Origin: a virus
Length of the DNA: 64,000 bases
Virus record (IMG/VR): IMGVR_UViG_3300044640_001517
Coordinates: 1-64,000 of that record
Direction: 5' to 3' (one strand)
Positions 31,672 through 37,828 of the stretch are shown piece after piece. Within the stretch, counting starts at the first letter, position 1. Each line of letters begins with the position of its first letter. The position numbers were made by a program, and so were the translations under genes. The notes beneath the pieces were generated by a model. That model made no database searches, was not told the DNA's origin, and saw only the letters and a program-made list of their open reading frames with translations.

Positions 31672-32532
31672 TTATTGTTCTTTCTTCTTGTTGTTCTCGA
31701 TCGCCTTTGCCATAACGTCTGTGTACCAACGTTCGGCAGGAGTTAGACGATCGCGAAGTTCTGTCTGATACACAGCCTTGAGTGCGATCAGCGCAGACGA
31801 TTCAACCTCGCGCCACGTACGACCTGTGATCTCTGGGTTCGCCTCGACCTTGTCTGTATACTTGAGTCCTTCCGCGGCTTCGTAGTGATCTGCGTAGATA
31901 TGCAATGATCCAACGTGATGTGAATATGTACCCGGTTCGATCTGCAAAATAGAACAGATCGCAAGCTGCGCACGTGAGAACTGAAAGAAATCGTAAGCTG
32001 CGCCAAGCCACACATCGTTTGATCGCATGTACACACTCATGTTGAGCTTGTTCTTGCGGATACGGAACTGGTGTAGCACTGTGCACGGATAGTCACGCTT
32101 GTTTTCTTGTGTATCGAGCTGTGGACTCCACATTGTGATTACGCCCTGACGGGTATCTGGGTCGCGCTTGAGACGCTCGATGATGATCTCATATTGACCT
32201 TTTGTCCGCGTACCGTATGAGCCGTGGAACATTCCGTCATCTTCGATGTAGTTCTTAAACTGTGGGCCGATGTCAATTACGAGTTCAGGAATACTTACGC
32301 CTGAGAGCAACTGCAGCGCCTCAACAGCACCGATACCTGAGACGGGGTTACGGTTCACATTGAGTGGAAGTGCCGCACGAATATCGTGGATATGAATTGT
32401 CGCGTCTTCAATCTCACGCGTCTTCATTCCACGAGGTGCAACCTCTTCGCCATGCTTAAGAACATGCTGGACAAGATCAACATAGCCGTTTACGCCGTCT
32501 TGAATCTCAATTGTCTTTATGGAAGTATCCAC
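31672..32532 (-). CDS. Thymidylate-synthase-fold enzyme, probably dCMP hydroxymethylase (T4 gp42-like)
   Basis: 286 residues. The nucleophile is C150 in DYPCTVLHQF and the phosphate-binding segment is MRSNDVWLGAAYD (169-181). The residue that is Asn in true thymidylate synthases (base-recognition Asn, E. coli N177) is Asp181. Asp at this place is the known determinant for dCMP in T4 dCMP hydroxymethylase. The next motif reads VGSLHIYADHY (207-217), close to T4 gp42 VGSLHVYSRHF and unlike the GDxHLYxNH of thymidylate synthases. It therefore likely forms 5-hydroxymethyl-dCMP, or 5-methyl-dCMP, using methylene-tetrahydrofolate. The dNMP kinase gene lies upstream and overlaps it. Confidence 0.75.
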   Translation of the reverse strand: MDTSIKTIEIQDGVNGYVDLVQHVLKHGEEVAPRGMKTREIEDATIHIHDIRAALPLNVNRNPVSGIGAVEALQLLSGVSIPELVIDIGPQFKNYIEDDGMFHGSYGTRTKGQYEIIIERLKRDPDTRQGVITMWSPQLDTQENKRDYPCTVLHQFRIRKNKLNMSVYMRSNDVWLGAAYDFFQFSRAQLAICSILQIEPGTYSHHVGSLHIYADHYEAAEGLKYTDKVEANPEITGRTWREVESSALIALKAVYQTELRDRLTPAERWYTDVMAKAIENNKKKEQ

Positions 32533-33515
32533 GGGTCTCCTTCTGTAGTTTCTTTATTTGCAAATCTTTCAAGTGCAAGTCCGTACTCTACCCGGTCATG
32601 GTGATGAAACCGGCGAACATACTGCGGGTGAGGTGCAACGACAATGTCTGCAGAACTTACTCCAGAGCGGAGTAGACGCTTCTCGGCCATTCGACCAAGC
32701 GCGACAATCTGCGGCTGCCCCAGTGCCATCCACAGTTCAATGAATCTCATGTTCTTGACGTCATCAGAGTTTACAACTCCTACCTCACGCCAGAGTGTCT
32801 CGGGTAGCGCCGATAATAGGTAGTCGCCAGAGTTTCCGTTATACGGCATGAACGGAAGTATTGTGCCGTCTTTGTTGATGCGATCATCGCCAACGAGGAG
32901 AGCCTTTGGCTTTACAGCTCCGATGTACTCTGGAAACTCGCGGAGAAACTCAGCGGCATATACCCGCTTTGTCGCGATCTCGATGAGCGCGGCTGCAAGA
33001 TTCGGTATCTCGTCCATGCTGTCCGGCTGCGGCGTAATTGTTCCGGCAAGACCGTGGGTAGATTTAGCAGCTGTCGCGTATAGCCCAATGATTGTTTCCA
33101 GATCTTGTTCAGTTACATAGTCATCGCCACGCCCTCTCAGACGCATCTGGATGACATCTAAGGGCTGGTAAAGCCAGAATTGGGATACTCCACGGGACGC
33201 CAAAACCATCTCAACCCAACGCCACCCAGGGATACCAAGCAGTCCGTAGTTATCGTTTATACAGGTGTGAGGACGCTTGAGCGGTGCATATGTCGCCTCG
33301 CCCCAGTGCCAGCGATCCGCCACCCAGTATTCATTTAAGAAGTCAGTATTTTCAATGCTGGCGCCGTACTCGTTTAGCACCCAAAGGCGAGATTCTTCTT
33401 GGGGACGACCTTGATGAATTGTGCGCACAGGTCCGCGTTCTTCGAGCTGTCGCGCAATCTCTGCGCATAGAGAACTTTTTCCAGAGGCGTCTGTGCCTTC
33501 TACTGCGATAAACAT
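32517..33515 (-). CDS. Thymidylate-kinase-like dNMP kinase fused to uracil-glycosylase-superfamily-like domain
   Basis: 332 residues. The N-terminal 190 are a P-loop kinase of the dTMP-kinase type: VEGTDASGKSSL (4-15), a DRWHWGE motif (about 68-74), and a basic LID RLRGRGDDYV. After about 200 a second domain reads ALLVGDDRINKDGTILPFMPYNGNSG, GVVNSDDV, VALGRMAEKRLL, and VAPHPQYVRRF, in the order of uracil-DNA-glycosylase motifs (G-E/D-x-P loop, Asn strand, VLLG, and H-P-S). Catalytic identity is uncertain. It may phosphorylate hydroxymethyl-dCMP as T4 gp1 does. AAAGGAC precedes the ATG. Confidence 0.65.
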   Translation of the reverse strand: MFIAVEGTDASGKSSLCAEIARQLEERGPVRTIHQGRPQEESRLWVLNEYGASIENTDFLNEYWVADRWHWGEATYAPLKRPHTCINDNYGLLGIPGWRWVEMVLASRGVSQFWLYQPLDVIQMRLRGRGDDYVTEQDLETIIGLYATAAKSTHGLAGTITPQPDSMDEIPNLAAALIEIATKRVYAAEFLREFPEYIGAVKPKALLVGDDRINKDGTILPFMPYNGNSGDYLLSALPETLWREVGVVNSDDVKNMRFIELWMALGQPQIVALGRMAEKRLLRSGVSSADIVVAPHPQYVRRFHHHDRVEYGLALERFANKETTEGDPWILP

Positions 33516-33545
33516 GTCTGTCGTCCTTTGGTCATTGTGGGTACT

Positions 33546-33551
33546 ACTATA
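33546..33551 (-). promoter_or_regulatory. Possible -10 box TATAGT before the kinase gene
   Basis: TATAGT on the minus strand, 30 bases before ATG 33515 of the kinase fusion, in the 55-base spacer. It is the same hexamer as at 28661-28666. A -35 box is not evident. Confidence 0.35.
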
Positions 33552-33570
33552 ACAATAAGTCGCCTTTGAT

Positions 33571-34056
33571 TTAGGGAATCATTTCTATTTTATAGATCGA
33601 CTCAATTCCTTTATCTACCTGTGCAGATTCTTCAAGAAGTCTTTGCGCAACATTTGTTAGGTAGCGTGCGCCAGCATTGTCATACTTATACAGCGCCTCG
33701 AGCACAGCACCTGGATCTTCACTTACCTGCGCCCAGTAGCGATCTTTCTCTGGAAAGATAAGTCCAGCCTCGAGCCGTGGACCGCAGTCAGGGCAGGGCA
33801 CAGCGTCTTGCTTGATCTCACTTGCTGGAATTTCTTGAAGACCGTATCGCTTAACTAGATGGCAGGCCGCGCCGTGAAAAGTAACGGATACGCCAACTCG
33901 AGAAAGTATGTACGCTCCGTTTTCTGTTCTATATAGCTCGAATTCGATCCAGCGCGTAGAACCGCTCTTCCATGAAGACGATTTGCCTAGTAACTTTCCG
34001 TTAAACTGAAGCGTGCGTGAGCCATCTTTTACTTGAATCATTGGTCTATTTTCCAT
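33571..34056 (-). CDS. Hypothetical protein with CPDC zinc-type motif
   Basis: 161 residues; ATG 34056 is used, with ATG 34041 as alternative. The first 80 residues are beta-rich (RTLQFNGKLLGKSSSWKS..RWIEFELYRTENGAYILSRVGVSVTFHG). CHLVKR (about 65-70) and CPDCGP (about 88-93) could form a zinc site, and the C-terminus is helical (ARYLTNVAQRLLEESAQ). A TATAGT box downstream (33546-33551) may serve the next gene. I recall similar proteins from actinophages but cannot name a family. Confidence 0.55.
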   Translation of the reverse strand: MENRPMIQVKDGSRTLQFNGKLLGKSSSWKSGSTRWIEFELYRTENGAYILSRVGVSVTFHGAACHLVKRYGLQEIPASEIKQDAVPCPDCGPRLEAGLIFPEKDRYWAQVSEDPGAVLEALYKYDNAGARYLTNVAQRLLEESAQVDKGIESIYKIEMIP

Positions 34057-34102
34057 CTCTGTGTGCTTGTGTCAATAATATCAACAACTAAAAATAATGA
34101 TG

Positions 34103-34270
34103 TTACTTCTTCATCTGTGCAATTTGGTCTTGAAGTGTGCGGACTGTCGCCTTAAGAATAGCGTTATCTCTGGCGTAGTTTGCCACCTGAATACTTAGCT
34201 CGTTTATGATCAACATCGGGCTGAGATCAGAAGGTATATCTTGTGCTGTTATTGGTGCAGGATTGCTCAT
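34103..34270 (-). CDS. Small coiled-coil protein, 55 residues
   Basis: ATG 34270 follows the TAA of the tandem oxygenase gene immediately. It reads MSNPAPITAQDIPSDLSPML, then NELSIQVANYARDNAILKATVRTLQDQIAQMKK, a clear heptad-like helix with a disordered start. It is too short for standard gene finders but has a perfect stop-start junction. The function is unknown; such small coiled coils occur in phage structural and replication regions. Confidence 0.6.
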   Translation of the reverse strand: MSNPAPITAQDIPSDLSPMLIINELSIQVANYARDNAILKATVRTLQDQIAQMKK

Positions 34271-35620
34271 TTATATTCCGTTCGACGTTGACTCGATGTA
34301 GTTATACCAGCGAACAGCCGCGTATCGTGTGCCAGTGACAACGGGGTCTACGCGGTGCATGTTCTGAAATCCTGAACTAAACAAGACTATTTTTCCAGCC
34401 TCTCGCTTGATTGGTAGGTTGAAGTGTTGAAAATGCAGATCTCCACCGGTGTAGTCATCGTTGAGAAGCGCAGATACTGATAAGACGCGCTGGAACTCAA
34501 AGCAATCATCAACGTGGTTATGAAATGATCCGCCACGCTCGTACCTGGTGATCTGCCAGTTATATGACTTAAGTCGAGGCACGTTGTACATTGCCCTAAA
34601 GTCTTCGACCATCGGCGCGATACCGGCCTCGAGACTTTCATACAGTCTTCGGATTGGATCGTGCGGATGGCAGCTTAGCTGCGTCTCATTGATGAACTTT
34701 ACGTAGCAAGTTCGTGCATTATAGTTTACAGCAGCCTCACGCTTGTCATCGAGTACCTGTGCAGGCTCCCACTGACGAAAACATGAGTTTTGCGCAAGAC
34801 CTCGAAGAAGATTGGCAGCTTCCTTTGTTGTCCTGTACGCGACAATTCCAGGTGCAAGAACCTCGCGGTCAACAATGGGTATATCAACAAGCTCAACCGG
34901 ATCATCAACATAGTCACCAAGGATCTGGTCATAGAGAGACAAGACACCTGAGTACTCGTGACAACTGCATGTTGGCTGTTTTACTGGAGGATCTGGTAGA
35001 GGTATGTACCTGTTGCGATTGAAAAATCTAATGTCGCCGTCACTTCCATACCTTCCAATACTCTTTGGGCTTTTCTGAATCCAATGATCTGGACGGGTAA
35101 AGTGCAAGAAAAGAACAGTTGTAAACCGCTCTTTACTCAATGTCGGGAACGGTGGTCGCGCGTGAATATGTTGTTGACCAGCAAATATAATAGCCTCGTT
35201 GTCGTGCTGCTCATATTCATTGCCTTCTACAATTAAGTTCCAGTTGGCTGTGTTCTCAATCGTGATGTCAATTGTTGTCTGTGTACCGTTCTGGTCAGTA
35301 TGTGGCCATAGGTGCGGGACGCACCCGTCAACTGACTGATATCTTGTTGCAAAGAAGTAGGCCTTCTTTAGCGAGTCATCATTGAACAACTCCCTGGCGC
35401 GTTTGATCATGTATTCTTCAATATCCTGCGAAAATGACACAGGCGATTCCCAGCGGCCGATCATTGTGTGATACTGAAGTGGACCGCCCGGGCCCATCTT
35501 TAGGTTGTTTACAGTTTCTTTTACGCGAGCAAACATCTCGTCTGAAAAGAAAGACTTGATTACAACAGGCTCACTTATTAGTGGATCTGGAAGATCAAAC
35601 TGAATTTGTCCGTTGCGCAT
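34271..35620 (-). CDS. Tandem two-domain Fe(II)/2OG oxygenase
   Basis: 449 residues from ATG 35620, one base after the upstream stop; the frame extends to 35653 but would overlap. Domain 1 (about 15-180): H107/D109 (WPHTDQ), H153 (HIHARPP) and R165. Domain 2 (about 300-440): H369/D371 (HNHVDD), H422 (MHRVDPV) and R432, with LLNDDYTGGDLHFQHF. Both sites look complete. A linker with PTCSCHE (about 216-222) joins them. Two active domains in one chain suggest sequential hydroxylation or a dimer-like unit. It lies 0.7 kb from the (PPVV)n fibre gene. Confidence 0.8.
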   Translation of the reverse strand: MRNGQIQFDLPDPLISEPVVIKSFFSDEMFARVKETVNNLKMGPGGPLQYHTMIGRWESPVSFSQDIEEYMIKRARELFNDDSLKKAYFFATRYQSVDGCVPHLWPHTDQNGTQTTIDITIENTANWNLIVEGNEYEQHDNEAIIFAGQQHIHARPPFPTLSKERFTTVLFLHFTRPDHWIQKSPKSIGRYGSDGDIRFFNRNRYIPLPDPPVKQPTCSCHEYSGVLSLYDQILGDYVDDPVELVDIPIVDREVLAPGIVAYRTTKEAANLLRGLAQNSCFRQWEPAQVLDDKREAAVNYNARTCYVKFINETQLSCHPHDPIRRLYESLEAGIAPMVEDFRAMYNVPRLKSYNWQITRYERGGSFHNHVDDCFEFQRVLSVSALLNDDYTGGDLHFQHFNLPIKREAGKIVLFSSGFQNMHRVDPVVTGTRYAAVRWYNYIESTSNGI

Positions 35621-35621
35621 G

Positions 35622-35861
35622 TTACCACTTGCCAAGTGGACATTTTGCTCCAAGAAGTTTGGTCTTCATGTTCATAAAACATCCGCATTCTCGGCATTGT
35701 TTTGTGAGTGTAATTAGACGGTCACATTGGACGCAGATATCCATACGAGAGTTAGAAAGGTCTTCATTTGCGCGTGGAACATGCGGATTAAAGAAATCAA
35801 GCGGAGTTACATTGTCTCCGTATTTCTCCTTAAATTGCTCCCACCGTGACTTTGGCTTCAT
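35622..35861 (-). CDS. Zinc-ribbon protein, DUF6171-like
   Basis: 79 residues. Cysteines lie in DICVQCDRL, QCRECGCFM and AKCPLGKW, the same order as a family of small phage proteins (DUF6171 in memory) ending in CPLGKW. The N-terminal 38 residues are polar (SRWEQFKEKYGDNVTPLDFF). ATG 35861 shares its first base with the upstream stop (TGATG). It may be a small regulatory or assembly factor. No function is known to me. Confidence 0.6.
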   Translation of the reverse strand: MKPKSRWEQFKEKYGDNVTPLDFFNPHVPRANEDLSNSRMDICVQCDRLITLTKQCRECGCFMNMKTKLLGAKCPLGKW

Positions 35862-36286
35862 CAGACAACCCGTCCCATTCCGTCAATTCGACGTTCAACG
35901 CCGTTGATCGTCTGCATGATGTAAAAGCCTTCATCGTCGTGCTTCCAGCCTGTCGCAACCTGCCTACTTCGCTCGCGAGTTATACGAATCGCCTTAGCCT
36001 CACTAAGAAGTACAGCCGTAAACAGCTCGTTGAGAATAAGTTCAGTTATGCCATTCTCGTCTTCAACGCCGTACTCATCAGTGGCGCGAACGATCTCAAC
36101 CTCGTTTCCGTCGATTACCTCAGTAAACGAAGAGTATGTTGGATTTGTGAGAAAGAACGCACCCGCTGAAGGAGAGAATGCGTCTGCGTAGACGACGTCT
36201 CCGTCAATGACAAACGCAATAGCGATGCCAGTCTGCTGCCCGTCGCGCTCAAGTGAATATATAACGTCTTGTGTAGTTAGTCTCAT
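35861..36286 (-). CDS. Hypothetical protein, 141 residues
   Basis: Acidic, beta-rich start (GIAIAFVIDGDVVYADAFSPSAGAFF), then a helix LILNELFTAVLLSEAKAIRI and a C-terminal GFYIMQTINGVERRIDG. No family is recognised. A TAAATT box ends seven bases before its ATG with no ribosome-binding site (possible leaderless start). It separates the fibre gene, which ends at 36326, from the small-gene operon. Structural or host-interaction roles are equally possible. Confidence 0.5.
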   Translation of the reverse strand: MRLTTQDVIYSLERDGQQTGIAIAFVIDGDVVYADAFSPSAGAFFLTNPTYSSFTEVIDGNEVEIVRATDEYGVEDENGITELILNELFTAVLLSEAKAIRITRERSRQVATGWKHDDEGFYIMQTINGVERRIDGMGRVV

Positions 36287-36293
36287 GATGCTT

Positions 36294-36299
36294 AATTTA
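36294..36299 (-). promoter_or_regulatory. Possible leaderless -10 box TAAATT
   Basis: TAAATT on the minus strand ends seven bases before ATG 36286, the same geometry as the box at 15071-15078. No ribosome-binding site is seen. It is weaker than the others in sequence. Confidence 0.3.
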
Positions 36300-36325
36300 T
36301 CATCTAATCAAGTAAAAAAGCGAAC

Positions 36326-37828
36326 TCACTTAAATGTTGGCGGTGCTGTTACCGGCGGTGTCACTGGAGGAACTACCGGAGGAACTACCGGAGGAACTAC
36401 CGGAGGAACTACAGGAGGAACTACAGGAGCGACAACAGGAGCAGGTGATGTGCACGTAGCGCCAGACGCCAGCGGACTTACACACTCGCCGACATATGTA
36501 CAGCTGTTGAATCCGATGTCACCAGGGTTGCAATACTTGTTGCTTGGGGCGACCGGTGCTGTCACAGGCGCTGTTACTGGCGCAGTTACTGGCGCAGTTA
36601 CTGGCGCAGTTACCGGAGGATAGGTCATTGTTGAGCAGCCTGCGCCAGTTCCGTATCCGCAGTCGCCGTTGTTGTAGCAGCCTTCAAGGTTGGAGATGAC
36701 GTTGGCAGGTGAGCAGATGTTAAACGGTTCTGGGGTAACCGGAGCTGTAACAGGCGCTGTTACCGGTGCTGTTACCGGTGCTGTCACAGGTGAAGCTGGT
36801 GTACACGAGGCACCGCTCGCGCCTACTTTACATTCACCAACATCATAGCATTCGTAAAATCCAATATCTCCTGGGTTGCATAAGTTATACGTAACAACTA
36901 CAGGTGACACCGGAGGTGTGACAGGTGACACTGGAGAAGATCCGCAGAGAGTGAGACAGTACTGCGTTGTTGTTCCCGCTTGATCTGTAATGTTGCAGTA
37001 CAGCGTTGTGCCGTCATACGAGAGTGCGTATGTATTTGTATCGTTCTGCGCATCAAACCTGATACCGCCAGGAACAAGTTCTGTTTGATTTCCAGCCGCG
37101 TTATATGCAATCAGTCCGTCATATGTCAAGACAGAGACGTTTCCAGGATAGACACCGCCTGTAGGACCAACAATCAACGCGCCAGCAACCGCTGATGTGT
37201 ACGCGGCATCTCCAAGGTTGCCGATATACATATAACCAAGAAAACTTCCACCTGTGAACAAAGTGTCACCGACAATTGTCCAGCCGGCGATTGAACTTCC
37301 TGTACCGCCAAAACCTTGACCAATCTGGATATCGATACCGGTGAGAGTTCCTACAGTGATGTTTCCAGCGTCAAGATTGGACACAGTGATGATGCTTGCA
37401 TCAATACTTCCAGCGGTAATCTTGTTGGCGCTGACGCTCGCAATTGCGTGATCACCAAGTTCATTTGGCTGCCAGCCGGTGCCGGTCCAACGATAAATTC
37501 TATTGTCATCGTCGGTGTCAAACCAAAGATCTCCAACCGCCGTGGCTGTTGGCGACTCTGGTTGATGAAACGCCTTGTTTTTTCCATTGGCTGTAGTTAC
37601 AGCATTTGAGATGTCTGTTGATACGTCGTTCCCAAGTTTTGGACCAGTGACAGCGCCGTCTGCTAGTTCAATGGGCGTTACTGCGCCTTTTTCAATTGCC
37701 CGTGAGGGTACAGACCGTGTCTGAATCTGCGTAGGTACAGATCTTTTTTGAAGAAGTCGAAGACGACTGTCCATCGATGTGACAAGTTTTCCGACTGTCC
37801 GTAAACTTCTACGACGTATGCTAGCCAC
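36326..37828 (-). CDS. Fibre or minor tail protein with Cys modules and (PPVV)n tail
   Basis: About 500 residues; GTG 37828 (overlapping the upstream stop) or TTG 37837 are possible starts. After an N-terminal part with VGDLWFDTDDDNRIYRWTGTGWQ, a pattern common in tail fibres, and a region with GDTLFTGGSFLGYMYIG, come three four-Cys modules (C-x9-11-C-x5-C-x7-9-C; for example NLCNPGDIGFYEC) separated by PVTA repeats, then a (PPVV)n tail ending PPTFK. The Cys modules look like disulfide-rich receptor-binding knots. It follows the minor tail gene in the virion operon. Confidence 0.6.
   Translation of the reverse strand: MASIRRRSLRTVGKLVTSMDSRLRLLQKRSVPTQIQTRSVPSRAIEKGAVTPIELADGAVTGPKLGNDVSTDISNAVTTANGKNKAFHQPESPTATAVGDLWFDTDDDNRIYRWTGTGWQPNELGDHAIASVSANKITAGSIDASIITVSNLDAGNITVGTLTGIDIQIGQGFGGTGSSIAGWTIVGDTLFTGGSFLGYMYIGNLGDAAYTSAVAGALIVGPTGGVYPGNVSVLTYDGLIAYNAAGNQTELVPGGIRFDAQNDTNTYALSYDGTTLYCNITDQAGTTTQYCLTLCGSSPVSPVTPPVSPVVVTYNLCNPGDIGFYECYDVGECKVGASGASCTPASPVTAPVTAPVTAPVTAPVTPEPFNICSPANVISNLEGCYNNGDCGYGTGAGCSTMTYPPVTAPVTAPVTAPVTAPVTAPVAPSNKYCNPGDIGFNSCTYVGECVSPLASGATCTSPAPVVAPVVPPVVPPVVPPVVPPVVPPVTPPVTAPPTFK
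36345..36440 (-). repeat. 12-bp tandem repeats coding PPVV
   Basis: About six 12-bp units (GGAGGAACTACC read on the + strand) encode PPVV on the minus strand at the C-terminus of the fibre gene. A separate 12-bp array at about 36555-36622 encodes PVTA between Cys modules. The tetrapeptide design parallels PPFF at 1236-1331. Confidence 0.85.

Noticed and set aside
31672-32532. Ordinary thymidylate synthase
   Set aside because: The base-recognition Asn is Asp and the later motif is VGSLH as in T4 dCMP hydroxymethylase, so a plain synthase call would hide the main clue.
36340-36620. 12-bp repeats as a possible CRISPR or iteron origin
   Set aside because: All units are in frame and encode PPVV or PVTA in the fibre gene.
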